A DNA stretch of 64,000 bases from the NCBI RefSeq assembly GCF_000224005.2, contig NZ_CP007031.1, positions 669,501 through 733,500 on the forward strand. The letters run 5' to 3'. This stretch comes from Marichromatium purpuratum 984 (GTDB lineage: Bacteria > Pseudomonadota > Gammaproteobacteria > Chromatiales > Chromatiaceae). This document shows, piece by piece, positions 1 through 8,106 of the stretch. Within the stretch, counting starts at the first letter, position 1, and each line of letters starts with the position of its first letter. A program made the translations under genes and the position numbers. The notes below the pieces were generated by a model that did not search any database, was not told the DNA's origin, and saw only the letters and a list, made by a program, of their open reading frames with translations.

Positions 1-701
1 CGCTCGCGCTCGCTGGTGAAGCTGTTGAGGTTGTTGAGCAGTACGCGATAGCGATGGCGTCCGACCCGCTCGAGGACCTCGTGTTCGTCGATGCGGTTGA
101 TCCCGCGATAGAGCCGCAGGTGGGTGTCTGCGGGGGCTCGGCGTCCCAACTCGTACTGGCCATAGGTATAGAGCAGGTCAAGCTGGGACTCGAGCGCGTT
201 GGTGGCGTAGAGCCCCTGGGTGCCGGCGGCGACATAGCGCAGATAGGTCTCGCTGCCGCGTCCGTGCAGCGGACCGGCGTGGTGGCGCGCGAGCAGACCG
301 AAGCGGCTCTCCACCCAGCGCTTGAGCACCGCACCCTCGCGACCGTCGGAGTCGAACGACCAGCCGCGCACCATGCGCTGGTAGTCGGCCTTGGCGCGTC
401 CGCGACGTCCTCGAGTGAGCCCGGCCTCCTCGGGGAGGTCGAGCAAGAAGCGCCAGCGCATGTAGTCCTGAAAGTGACGCGCGCGTGCGCGATGACCGGG
501 GATGGCGTCGAGGTTGCGCAGCAGTGGGGTGTGGAGCGGGGCGATGCCGTCGAGTTCGAGGTCGACGGGATGGTGCTGGTAGGTGAGGCTGCCGAGGATC
601 ACCGCCGGCAGGTTGCAGCGGTTGAGCGTGAGTCGGGCGTGTGCCGGGAGCGAGGGTGGCGGCGGGTCGGGCGTCTGGGTCGGTTGTCTGTTGCTATCCA
701 T
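1..701 (-). CDS. draT: NAD(+)--dinitrogen-reductase ADP-ribosyltransferase DraT (3' end outside window)
   Basis: DraT transfers ADP-ribose from NAD+ onto a conserved arginine of NifH and so inactivates nitrogenase when ammonium appears or energy fails. About 233 codons are visible from an ATG at 699-701; the remainder runs off the left edge. Family motifs seen in order are NRCNLPAVILGSLTYQ, HFQDYMRWRF, DGREGAVLKRWVESRFGL, LRLYRGIN (the arginine of the R-S-E ADP-ribosyltransferase signature) and SFTS (the serine motif). The catalytic glutamate should lie beyond the edge. The gene is divergent from nifH, as draTG is in Rhodospirillum and Azospirillum (established). A draG partner would be expected just outside the window. 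Identity is from motif recognition and is quite secure. Confidence 0.9.
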   Translation of the reverse strand, partial: MDSNRQPTQTPDPPPPSLPAHARLTLNRCNLPAVILGSLTYQHHPVDLELDGIAPLHTPLLRNLDAIPGHRARARHFQDYMRWRFLLDLPEEAGLTRGRRGRAKADYQRMVRGWSFDSDGREGAVLKRWVESRFGLLARHHAGPLHGRGSETYLRYVAAGTQGLYATNALESQLDLLYTYGQYELGRRAPADTHLRLYRGINRIDEHEVLERVGRHRYRVLLNNLNSFTSERE

Positions 702-704
702 ACA
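689..704 (+). promoter_or_regulatory. NifA upstream activator sequence
   Basis: Perfect TGT-N10-ACA match, the established NifA binding consensus. It lies about 100 bp upstream of the -24 element of the nifH promoter, the usual range for enhancer-type activation. The site overlaps the draT start codon. A second, imperfect TGT-N10-ACC lies at 718-733. Confidence 0.7.
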
Positions 705-771
705 GCCCCTGCGGCTTTGTCGTGGATACGACCATCCGGCCTCTGCCCGAGGGGGGTGGTTAATCGAGCCA

Positions 772-784
772 AATCAATGCGGTA
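772..784 (+). promoter_or_regulatory. Possible IHF site between NifA site and nifH promoter
   Basis: AATCAATGCGGTA fits the IHF consensus WATCAA-N4-TTR except for one base. It sits between the activator site and the sigma-54 promoter, where IHF-assisted DNA bending is typical of nif promoters. A short degenerate motif, so this is only suggestive. Confidence 0.35.
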
Positions 785-801
785 GGTCGTTTTATCGATG
801 T

Positions 802-816
802 TGGCACGGTGGCTGC
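802..816 (+). promoter_or_regulatory. Sigma-54 (-24/-12) promoter of nifHDK
   Basis: TGGCACGGTGGCTGC matches TGGCAC-N5-TTGC with one change (CTGC for TTGC). The GG and GC doublets have the correct 12-base register. It lies 64 bp before the nifH start, downstream of a NifA site, as expected for RpoN/NifA control of nitrogenase. Confidence 0.8.
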
Positions 817-868
817 TTGAGCCTCCGTGTGGATAACGTCGTGCAACGCTCGCCAAGCGAGCCAATGA

Positions 869-1762
<894 letters not shown>

Positions 1763-1877
1763 GCCCAGTCTCGAGCCATCGCGCGGACGCGCCGCCGTCG
1801 GCGACGTCCAGTCCCCCAGCGTTTCTCACCGCGCGACCGTCGGCGGATTGGCCGCGGCGCCGTATAGAGGACACAGC

Positions 1878-3359
1878 ATGTCGAACATGACCCTCGAAGA
1901 GACCAAGGCCCTCATCCAAGAGGTGCTCGAGGCCTATCCCGACAAGGCGCGGAAGGATCGCGCCAAGCATCTCGCGGCCAACGACCAGTCGGTCGAGCAG
2001 TCGAAGAAGTGCATCATCTCCAACCGCAAGTCGCAGCCCGGCGTGATGACCATCCGCGGCTGTGCCTACGCCGGCTCCAAGGGCGTGGTGTGGGGTCCGA
2101 TCAAGGACATGGTGCACATCTCCCACGGTCCGGTTGGTTGTGGCGCCTATTCGCGCGCCGGGCGTCGCAACTACTACACCGGCCACACCGGGGTGAACAC
2201 CTTCGGCACGATGAACTTCACCTCCGATTTCCAGGAGAAGGACATCGTCTTCGGCGGGGACAAGAAGCTCGAGAAGCTGATCGACGAGATCGAGCAGCTC
2301 TTCCCCCTGGTCAAGGGCATCAGCGTGCAGTCGGAATGTCCGATCGGGTTGATCGGTGACGACATCGAGGCGGTCTCCAAGAAAAAGACCAAGGAGCACG
2401 GCAAGCCGGTGGTGCCGGTGCGCTGCGAGGGTTTCCGTGGCGTGTCGCAGTCGCTCGGTCACCATATCGCCAACGACTCGATTCGCGATCACGTGCTCGG
2501 CAATCGCGACGACGAGGCGTTCGCGTCGACGCCCTACGACGTGGCCATCATCGGTGACTACAACATCGGTGGCGACGCCTGGTCCTCGCGCATCCTGCTC
2601 GAGGAGATGGGGCTGCGCGTGGTCGCGCAGTGGTCGGGCGACGGCACCCTGCCGGAGATGGAGCTGACCCCCAAGGTCAAGCTCAACCTGATCCACTGCT
2701 ATCGCTCGATGAACTACATCAGTCGGTACATGGAGGAGAAGTACAGCATCCCGTGGATGGAGTACAACTTCTTCGGTCCGACCAAGATCGCCGAATCGCT
2801 GCGCAAGATCGCCGCCTTCTTCGACGAGACCATCCAGGCCAACGCCGAGAAGGTGATCGAGAAGTACCAGGCCGAGTACGAGGCGGTGATCGCCAAGTAT
2901 CGTCCGCGTCTCGAGGGCAAGAAGGTGATGCTCTATGTCGGCGGGTTGCGTCCGCGTCACGTCATCGGCGCTTACGAGGATCTCGGCATGGAGGTCGTCG
3001 GCACCGGTTACGAGTTCGCCCACAACGACGACTACGACCGCACCATCAAGGAAGTCGACAACGCGACCCTGCTCTATGACGACGTCACCGGTTACGAGTT
3101 CGAGGAGTTCGTCAAGCGCGTCAAGCCTGACCTGATCGGCTCGGGTATCAAGGAGAAGTACATCTTCCAGAAGATGGGCGTGCCCTTCCGTCAGATGCAC
3201 TCCTGGGACTACTCGGGGCCGTATCACGGCTACGACGGCTTTGCCATCTTCGCCCGCGACATGGACATGACCGTCAACAACCCCTGCTGGAGCAGCATGC
3301 AGGCCCCCTGGCTCAAGCCGGCCGCGGCCGAGACCGAGGCGACCGCCGCCAGCGCCTGA
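1878..3359 (+). CDS. nifD: Nitrogenase MoFe protein alpha chain NifD
   Basis: Alpha subunit of dinitrogenase, carrying FeMo-co and half of each P-cluster. It is 493 aa, normal for the family. P-cluster cysteines are visible in [22 protein letters not shown] and [12 protein letters not shown]. The FeMo-co cysteine lies in the [11 protein letters not shown] region and the FeMo-co histidine in [16 protein letters not shown]. The chosen ATG follows AGAGG with 7-base spacing and gives the usual [14 protein letters not shown] start; an in-frame ATG 30 bp upstream lacks this support. It lies 115 bp after nifH. A heptanucleotide-repeat hairpin follows the stop codon. Confidence 0.98.
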   Translation: MSNMTLEETKALIQEVLEAYPDKARKDRAKHLAANDQSVEQSKKCIISNRKSQPGVMTIRGCAYAGSKGVVWGPIKDMVHISHGPVGCGAYSRAGRRNYYTGHTGVNTFGTMNFTSDFQEKDIVFGGDKKLEKLIDEIEQLFPLVKGISVQSECPIGLIGDDIEAVSKKKTKEHGKPVVPVRCEGFRGVSQSLGHHIANDSIRDHVLGNRDDEAFASTPYDVAIIGDYNIGGDAWSSRILLEEMGLRVVAQWSGDGTLPEMELTPKVKLNLIHCYRSMNYISRYMEEKYSIPWMEYNFFGPTKIAESLRKIAAFFDETIQANAEKVIEKYQAEYEAVIAKYRPRLEGKKVMLYVGGLRPRHVIGAYEDLGMEVVGTGYEFAHNDDYDRTIKEVDNATLLYDDVTGYEFEEFVKRVKPDLIGSGIKEKYIFQKMGVPFRQMHSWDYSGPYHGYDGFAIFARDMDMTVNNPCWSSMQAPWLKPAAAETEATAASA

Positions 3360-3372
3360 TGATCCGTTAGTC

Positions 3373-3433
3373 CCCAGCGGTCAGCCGCCAGCGACCAGCC
3401 CGCCCGGGCTGGTGGCTGGAGGCTGACGGCAGA
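3373..3433. repeat. Heptanucleotide-repeat hairpin between nifD and nifK
   Basis: Two arms of three heptamers each face each other. Minus-strand reading of the left arm gives TGGTCGC, TGGCGGC, TGACCGC; the right arm (3410-3430) gives TGGTGGC, TGGAGGC, TGACGGC. The centre CCAGCCCG-CC-CGGGCTGG closes the stem. The units belong to the TGRNNGC family also found after nifK and after pdxH in this window. In the nif mRNA this would be a long stem-loop between nifD and nifK. Function is unknown. Confidence 0.75.
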
Positions 3434-3491
3434 CAGCCCTAGACCTAGATGCCGTCGTCCGCGGATTTGCGGCGCGGCAGGAGCACAAGCC

Positions 3492-5063
3492 ATGAGCCAG
3501 ACCGTCGACAACATCAAGCCCTGTTACCCGCTGTTCCGTGACGCGGACTATGTCGAGAGCCTCGCCAACAAGCGCGAGACCGTCGAGGAGGTCGCCTCGC
3601 CGGAGAAGATCGAGGAGACCTTTACCTGGACCACCACCGCGGAGTACCAGGAACTCAACTTCAAGCGCGAGGCGCTGACCATCAACCCGGCCAAGGCCTG
3701 TCAGCCGCTCGGTGCGGTGCTCTGCTCGCTCGGCTTCGAGAAGACGCTGCCCTATGTGCACGGCTCGCAGGGCTGCGTGGCCTACTTCCGCACCTACTTC
3801 AACCGTCACTTCAAGGAGCCGGTGGCCTGTGTCTCGGACTCGATGACCGAGGACGCGGCGGTGTTCGGCGGCCAGAAGAACATGTTCGACGGACTGGAGA
3901 ACGCCCGTGCGCTCTACAAGCCGGAGATGATCGCCGTCTCCACCACCTGCATGGCAGAGGTCATCGGTGACGATCTCAACGCCTTCATCGGCAACGCGCG
4001 CAAGGAAGGTCACGTCCCCGAGGATTTCCCGGTGCCCTTCGCCCACACCCCGAGCTTCGTCGGCAGCCATACCACCGGCTGGGACAACATGTTCGAGGGG
4101 ATCCAGCGCTACTTCACCCTCAACGCGATGGAGGACAAGACGGTCGGCTCCAACGGCAAGATCAACCTGGTGCCGGGCTTCGAGACCTATCTCGGCAACT
4201 ACCGGGTGATGCACCGGATGATGGATGAGATGGGGGTCGACTACAGCCTGCTGTGCGATCCCGCCGAGGTGCTCGATACCCCGGCCGACGGTGAGTTCCG
4301 GATGTACGAGGGGGGAACCTCGATCGCCGAGGTCAAGGATGCGCCCAACGCCGTCGACACCCTGTTGCTGCAGCCCTGGCAGCTGGTCAAGACCAAGAAG
4401 TTCACCCAGCAGACCTGGAAGCACGATGTCCCGGCACTCAACATCCCGATGGGGCTGGCGTGGACCGACGACTTCCTGATGAAGATCTCCGAGCTCACCG
4501 GCAAGCCGATCCCCGAGTCGCTGACCCGCGAACGCGGTCGCCTGGTCGACATGATGACCGACAGCCACACCTGGCTGCACGGCAAGAAGTTCGCGCTCTA
4601 CGGCGACGCCGACTTCGTCATGGGCATGACCCAGTTCCTCATGGAGCTGGGCGCCGAGCCGACCCACATCCTCTGCAGCCACGCCAACAAGCGCTGGAAG
4701 AAGGCCGTCGAGAAGCTGCTCGCCGAGTCGCCCTACGGCGCCTCCGGCAAGGTCTACGTCAACCACGACCTCTGGCACCTGCGTTCGCTGTGCTTCACCG
4801 ACAAGCCCGATTTCCTGATCGGTAACAGCTACGGCAAATTCATCCAGCGCGACACCCTGCACAAGGGCAAGGATGCCGAGGTGCCGCTGATCCGCATCGG
4901 CTTCCCGATCTTCGACCGTCACCACCTCCACCGCATGACCACCATGGGCTACGAGGGCGCGATGTACATCCTCACCACCCTGGTCAACGCGGTGCTCGAG
5001 CGTCTCGACGAGGAGACGCGCGAGATGGGCGTGACCGACTTCAACTACGACCTGGTGCGCTAG
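3492..5063 (+). CDS. nifK: Nitrogenase MoFe protein beta chain NifK
   Basis: Beta subunit of dinitrogenase, sharing the P-clusters with NifD in the alpha2beta2 tetramer. It is 523 aa, full length. P-cluster cysteines are seen in NPAKACQPLGAVLCSLGF, HGSQGCVAYFRTY and STTCMAEVIGDDL. Conserved blocks include FNRHFKEPVACVSDSMTEDA and the C-terminal IRIGFPIFDRHHLHR. AGGAG lies a few bases before the ATG. The 132-bp gap to nifD is mostly the repeat hairpin. It is cotranscribed with nifHD by position. Confidence 0.98.
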   Translation: MSQTVDNIKPCYPLFRDADYVESLANKRETVEEVASPEKIEETFTWTTTAEYQELNFKREALTINPAKACQPLGAVLCSLGFEKTLPYVHGSQGCVAYFRTYFNRHFKEPVACVSDSMTEDAAVFGGQKNMFDGLENARALYKPEMIAVSTTCMAEVIGDDLNAFIGNARKEGHVPEDFPVPFAHTPSFVGSHTTGWDNMFEGIQRYFTLNAMEDKTVGSNGKINLVPGFETYLGNYRVMHRMMDEMGVDYSLLCDPAEVLDTPADGEFRMYEGGTSIAEVKDAPNAVDTLLLQPWQLVKTKKFTQQTWKHDVPALNIPMGLAWTDDFLMKISELTGKPIPESLTRERGRLVDMMTDSHTWLHGKKFALYGDADFVMGMTQFLMELGAEPTHILCSHANKRWKKAVEKLLAESPYGASGKVYVNHDLWHLRSLCFTDKPDFLIGNSYGKFIQRDTLHKGKDAEVPLIRIGFPIFDRHHLHRMTTMGYEGAMYILTTLVNAVLERLDEETREMGVTDFNYDLVR

Positions 5064-5065
5064 GG

Positions 5066-5111
5066 GCGCCACCAGCCATCAGCCACCAGCTGGAGGCCGG
5101 TGGCTGGCCGC
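5066..5111. repeat. Heptanucleotide-repeat hairpin between nifK and nifT
   Basis: Left arm read on the minus strand gives TGGTGGC, TGATGGC, TGGTGGC. The right arm, directly adjoining, gives TGGAGGC, CGGTGGC, TGGCCGC on the plus strand. It forms an imperfect stem beginning three bases after the nifK stop. Same TGRNNGC family and same inverted layout as the nifD-nifK element. Confidence 0.7.
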
Positions 5112-5152
5112 CGTAGCCGCGAACCTTTAGGCAAACGACAGTCGAGATACCC

Positions 5153-5371
5153 ATGCCTAACGTGATGATCCGCAAGAACGAAACCGGGGCGCTGCTCTTC
5201 TATGTCGCCAAGAAGGACATGGAGGAGACCATCGCCTCGGTCGAGCAGGACAGCGCCGAGCGCTGGGGTGGGGAGGTGGCGCTGACCGACGGCTCGCGCT
5301 GGTACATCGACCCGATCAGCCCGCCGCCGAGCTTCCCCACGACGCTGCGCTTTCGCCGCGTGGACGACTGA
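5153..5371 (+). CDS. nifT: Nitrogen fixation protein NifT/FixU
   Basis: Small 72-aa protein of the NifT/FixU family, which commonly follows nifK. Its biochemical role is unsettled and mutants in other species have little phenotype (established). The sequence starts MPNVMIRKNETGALLFYVAKK and carries the typical WGGEVALTDGSRWYI stretch and the PPSFPTTLRFRR ending. It lies between nifK and the ferredoxin gene, as in Azotobacter-type operons. No strong ribosome-binding site is visible before the ATG, so translation may depend on upstream reading. Confidence 0.93.
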   Translation: MPNVMIRKNETGALLFYVAKKDMEETIASVEQDSAERWGGEVALTDGSRWYIDPISPPPSFPTTLRFRRVDD

Positions 5372-5395
5372 ACCGCCCTGAGGAGGTACCCAATC

Positions 5396-5596
5396 ATGGC
5401 CTATCAAATCCAGCGCGACCTGTGCACCGCCTGCGGCGACTGCCAGCAGGCCTGCCCGAACCAGTCGATCAGCCCCTGGAAGGGGGTCTACCGGATCGAC
5501 GCCGCCACCTGTACCGAGTGCGATGGCGAGGGCGAACCGGGGATGCCGCAGTGTCTCGACGCCTGCATGGAAGAGGACTGCATCGTCCCGGCCTGA
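5396..5596 (+). CDS. nif-associated 2[4Fe-4S] ferredoxin
   Basis: 66-aa ferredoxin likely donating electrons to NifH or to cofactor assembly. The first cluster motif is CTACGDCQQACP (CxxCxxCxxxCP). The second is an extended CTECDGEGEPGMPQCLDAC followed by MEEDC, with a longer insertion between the second and third cysteines, as in nif-linked ferredoxins. A strong GAGGAGGT precedes the ATG at a good distance. It is 24 bp after nifT, so very probably in the same operon. FdxN-like in role, but the exact gene symbol cannot be fixed from sequence alone. Confidence 0.9.
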   Translation: MAYQIQRDLCTACGDCQQACPNQSISPWKGVYRIDAATCTECDGEGEPGMPQCLDACMEEDCIVPA

Positions 5597-5658
5597 GCCG
5601 GATCCGGCCCGTCCCGATGCGCTGGGACGGGTCCCGCCAACACCAGGGAGTCACCCTC

Positions 5659-6345
5659 ATGACCGCCGTACCACTCTCCGACGACATCGCGCTGCGCATC
5701 GGGCTCGCCGCCCGCATCCTCCCCGAGATCGATGTCGCGCGTCTGCTGCGCGTGCTCGAGACCACCCTGGGACTGCCACCGACCGCCGACAAGCTCGATC
5801 GTCTGCGATTGCGCGATCTGCGCCAGGGTGCTGACGGTGCGCTCGCCGACCTCGAGCCCGAGCGTCTCAGGGACGCGCTCGCCATCCTCAAGGGCGAGGC
5901 CGGCGAGACCCAGCCGCCGCCGCTGCCTGAACCCTATCTCGAGGGTGAGTTGCCGGATTCGATCCGGGTCGCCTGCACCTCGGACTCGGGTGAGCAGCTC
6001 GACGGCCATTTCGGCGCGGCGCGACGCTTCCTGGTCTATCAGGTCTCGGCCGAGGCGATACGGCTGATCGAGGTCCGTGAGATCGACGACAGCCAGGCCG
6101 AGGACGATCGCAACAGCTATCGCGCCGGTCTGATCGCCGACTGTCAGCTGCTCTACGTCGCCTCGATCGGGGGGCCGGCGGCGGCCAAGGTGGTCAAGGT
6201 CGACGTCCATCCGATCCGCGTCGTCGATGGCGGCGAGGCGCGCGCGCACCTGCGCGAGCTGCAGGGCGTTCTCGCCGGGCATGTCCCGCCGTGGCTGGCC
6301 AAGGCCATGGGGCAGGCGGGCGCCCGGAGCGGGGTCGCGACATGA
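5659..6345 (+). CDS. nafY: Dinitrogenase FeMo-cofactor carrier/assembly protein, NafY/NifX-like
   Basis: 228-aa two-domain protein. Residues about 1-85 (IALRIGLAARILPEIDVARL onwards) resemble the helical N-terminal domain of NafY that binds apo-dinitrogenase. Residues about 95-220 form the NifX/NifB-C-type FeMo-co binding domain, starting IRVACTSDSGEQLDGHFGAA; the histidine of DGHFG matches the FeMo-co-binding histidine known in NafY. The ATG follows CAGGGAG. The position behind nifT and the ferredoxin parallels nifY/nafY in Azotobacter. NifY and NafY are close relatives, so the symbol is a best guess; the family assignment is secure. Confidence 0.85.
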   Translation: MTAVPLSDDIALRIGLAARILPEIDVARLLRVLETTLGLPPTADKLDRLRLRDLRQGADGALADLEPERLRDALAILKGEAGETQPPPLPEPYLEGELPDSIRVACTSDSGEQLDGHFGAARRFLVYQVSAEAIRLIEVREIDDSQAEDDRNSYRAGLIADCQLLYVASIGGPAAAKVVKVDVHPIRVVDGGEARAHLRELQGVLAGHVPPWLAKAMGQAGARSGVAT

Positions 6346-6605
6346 TCGCGCCCGAGCGGATCGAGCAGGTCTCCGCCGTGGTCTCGCGCATCGGTGCCAA
6401 CGCGCAGACCGTGCAGGCGTTGCGCGAGAGTTTCGACGAGCTGCACTTCACCCTCTGTCTGGAGGATGAGGTCGGCGTCCGCGAGCCCTATCGCGAGCTG
6501 CCCGGGGTGAGCCTCTATCTGGTCGGCGCCGGCGCCTCGGGGTGCGCCACCCTGACCGATGATCCGGCTGAGGCCAGCGGGCTGCTGCTCGCCACCCACG
6601 CATGA
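6342..6605 (+). CDS. Uncharacterised small nif-operon protein
   Basis: 87-aa protein starting MIAPERIEQVSAVVSRIGAN. The ATG overlaps the nafY stop codon (ATGA), indicating translational coupling and a shared role with NafY. The fold appears mixed: a helical N-terminal half (AQTVQALRESF) and a strand-rich half (LPGVSLYLVGAGASGCATLTD). No cysteine pair, metal motif or signal peptide is visible. I recall similar small proteins of unknown function in proteobacterial nif clusters but cannot name the family with certainty. Function unknown. Confidence 0.8.
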   Translation: MIAPERIEQVSAVVSRIGANAQTVQALRESFDELHFTLCLEDEVGVREPYRELPGVSLYLVGAGASGCATLTDDPAEASGLLLATHA

Positions 6606-6651
6606 GCCGGGGGCCGGCCCGTGCTCCTGTCACCGAATCGAGTCCAGTCCG

Positions 6652-7596
6652 ATGACGATGATCGCCAGCACCACCGTCCACCCGCCTGTCGCCGAACTCG
6701 AACTCGCCGTCGCACGGCACTGTCAGGACTGTCCGCCCGAGGGCGGGATCGGGTCCCTGGTCACGACACTCCAACGGCTGTTCCCGGCCTGGCCGCTGCG
6801 CCACGTCCTCACCCGCGGCGGCTGGTATCGGCTCGGCGGCGTGGTCGATCTCGACGGTGAGCGGGTGGCCGAACAGATCCGCCCCTGGGCCGAGGCGGCG
6901 CTCGCCGCCGCCGGCGGTGATCTGGAGCAGATGCTCGACGAGCTGCCGCAGGGGCGTCTGTTCGCCACCCGGATCGAGGGCTGCACCCATTACCTGACCG
7001 TCGCCACCGGGCACAGCCCCGATGCCGCCATCCAGATCGAGGTCGAGGAGCTTCAGGAGGTGCTCGAGCGCCCGCTGACCGATCCCGACTGGTTCCCGGA
7101 GGGGCTCGGCGAGTTCATCGACCCGGTCGATGTCCCCAGGGTCGAGCCCGAGCCGGTGGGGGCGCCGCGACTGGTGTTCCGACGGTTGCTGCGTCTCGAC
7201 ACCCTGGAGGAGCACGACACCGGGTTGCGTCGCTTCTTCGCCGACTGGGCGCGCAGCTCCGCCGGTGAACAGGCGCAGCTCTGTCACCATTGGATTGTCG
7301 CGGTGCGCGATGGCGGAGGACGCGGCAGCGCCCGACCGGTGGCGGCCTGCGCCGCCGCCCCGCCGCTGACCGTCGGCGAGGGCATGCGCGGTACGGCGCT
7401 GGCCAACCAGCTCCACGCCTTCGACCGTCGCCTGGGCTATCCCTTCGCCTGGTACTTCCACATGCTGACCAGCCCGCGGGTGTCGCACCAGCTGGTCGAG
7501 GCGGTGCATGCCGATCTGATGGGCGCCTACGACTATCTGCCGGCGCGCGACCTGCAAGTGCTGCGTGACTGGTATCGAGATCCGTATGGTGTCTGA
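6652..7596 (+). CDS. Uncharacterised protein in nif cluster
   Basis: 314-aa soluble protein starting MTMIASTTVHPPVAELELAV. It lies 46 bp after the preceding nif gene on the same strand. No recognised domain. Visible features are an N-terminal CQDCPPEGG cysteine pair, a conserved-looking HYLTVATGHSPDAAI segment, and an aromatic-rich C-terminal half (RRLGYPFAWYFHMLT, AYDYLPARDLQVLRDWYRDP). No signal peptide or membrane segment. Its place in the operon suggests a role in nitrogenase maturation, protection or regulation; that is inference only. A longer in-frame start exists upstream but would overlap the previous gene. Confidence 0.8.
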   Translation: MTMIASTTVHPPVAELELAVARHCQDCPPEGGIGSLVTTLQRLFPAWPLRHVLTRGGWYRLGGVVDLDGERVAEQIRPWAEAALAAAGGDLEQMLDELPQGRLFATRIEGCTHYLTVATGHSPDAAIQIEVEELQEVLERPLTDPDWFPEGLGEFIDPVDVPRVEPEPVGAPRLVFRRLLRLDTLEEHDTGLRRFFADWARSSAGEQAQLCHHWIVAVRDGGGRGSARPVAACAAAPPLTVGEGMRGTALANQLHAFDRRLGYPFAWYFHMLTSPRVSHQLVEAVHADLMGAYDYLPARDLQVLRDWYRDPYGV

Positions 7597-7660
7597 CCCG
7601 CAGGTTTGCGATCGACTGCGGCCCCGAGGTTTTGAGGCGGTGCTAGAATCGGGCCACGGA

Positions 7661-7704
7661 GGCATGCCGGTTTGCGCATGCCGACCCGACAGGCAGTCCT
7701 GCCT
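7661..7704 (+). other. Tandem small hairpins upstream of the 103-aa gene
   Basis: GGCATGC and GCATGCC form a 7-bp stem with an 8-base loop (7661-7682). It is followed by AGGCA-GTCC-TGCCT (7691-7704). They lie in the 156-bp gap between two uncharacterised genes and could act in termination or as a 5' leader structure. Confidence 0.4.
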
Positions 7705-7752
7705 TCATTACCGCACCGCGCCTGCGCGGGCGGTCAACCAGGGGAGTTGGTT

Positions 7753-8064
7753 ATGAAATGCGCCATGCTTCTGACCGGAAACGGCCCGATCGTGATCCTG
7801 ACCTCTTACGACTCGATCGAGAATCCGAAGCTGCTCGAGCGGCTCAACAACAAGGGGATCCCCAAGTTTCTCGCCTATGAGATCCCGCTGGAGTTGGCCG
7901 AACAGCGTTATGGCGGCCACTTCCGCAAGGTCACCAACGGTTTTACCGAGACCGACGACCTGCGGGTGCTCGATCACAACGGTCATCGCGCCTTCAACCT
8001 GTTCAGCTGGGACGAGCTGGGCGAGCCGCTGGCCCACGAGGCTCCGCTCTCGACCCACATCTAG
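7753..8064 (+). CDS. Conserved small protein of unknown function
   Basis: 103-aa cytosolic protein starting [26 protein letters not shown] lies about 7 bases before the ATG. Conserved-looking blocks are [35 protein letters not shown] and [18 protein letters not shown]. No transmembrane segment or known motif. I recognise it as a conserved small proteobacterial protein but know no function for it. It is separated from the nif genes by 156 bp with hairpins, so it may be an independent unit. A GC-rich hairpin follows the stop codon. Confidence 0.8.
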   Translation: MKCAMLLTGNGPIVILTSYDSIENPKLLERLNNKGIPKFLAYEIPLELAEQRYGGHFRKVTNGFTETDDLRVLDHNGHRAFNLFSWDELGEPLAHEAPLSTHI

Positions 8065-8072
8065 ACCGACCC

Positions 8073-8097
8073 CGCCCGGCCCCCCTCGGGCCGGGCG
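8073..8097. terminator. Bidirectional GC hairpin between convergent genes
   Basis: CGCCCGGCCC and GGGCCGGGCG form a perfect 10-bp stem with a 5-base loop. It lies between two convergent genes 42 bp apart. No T-run on either side, so it may act as a pause or RNA 3'-end stabiliser rather than a classical intrinsic terminator. Confidence 0.55.
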
Positions 8098-8106
8098 TCC
8101 CGCCGC

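Noticed and set aside
3381-5072. Very long open frame antisense to nifK
   Set aside because: High GC leaves antisense frames open. The composition is low-complexity (Leu/Val/His/Asp-rich) and matches no family, while nifK on the other strand is certain.
7661-7676. Second sigma-54 promoter before the 103-aa gene
   Set aside because: GG and GC doublets are 13 bases apart instead of 12 and the flanks do not match.
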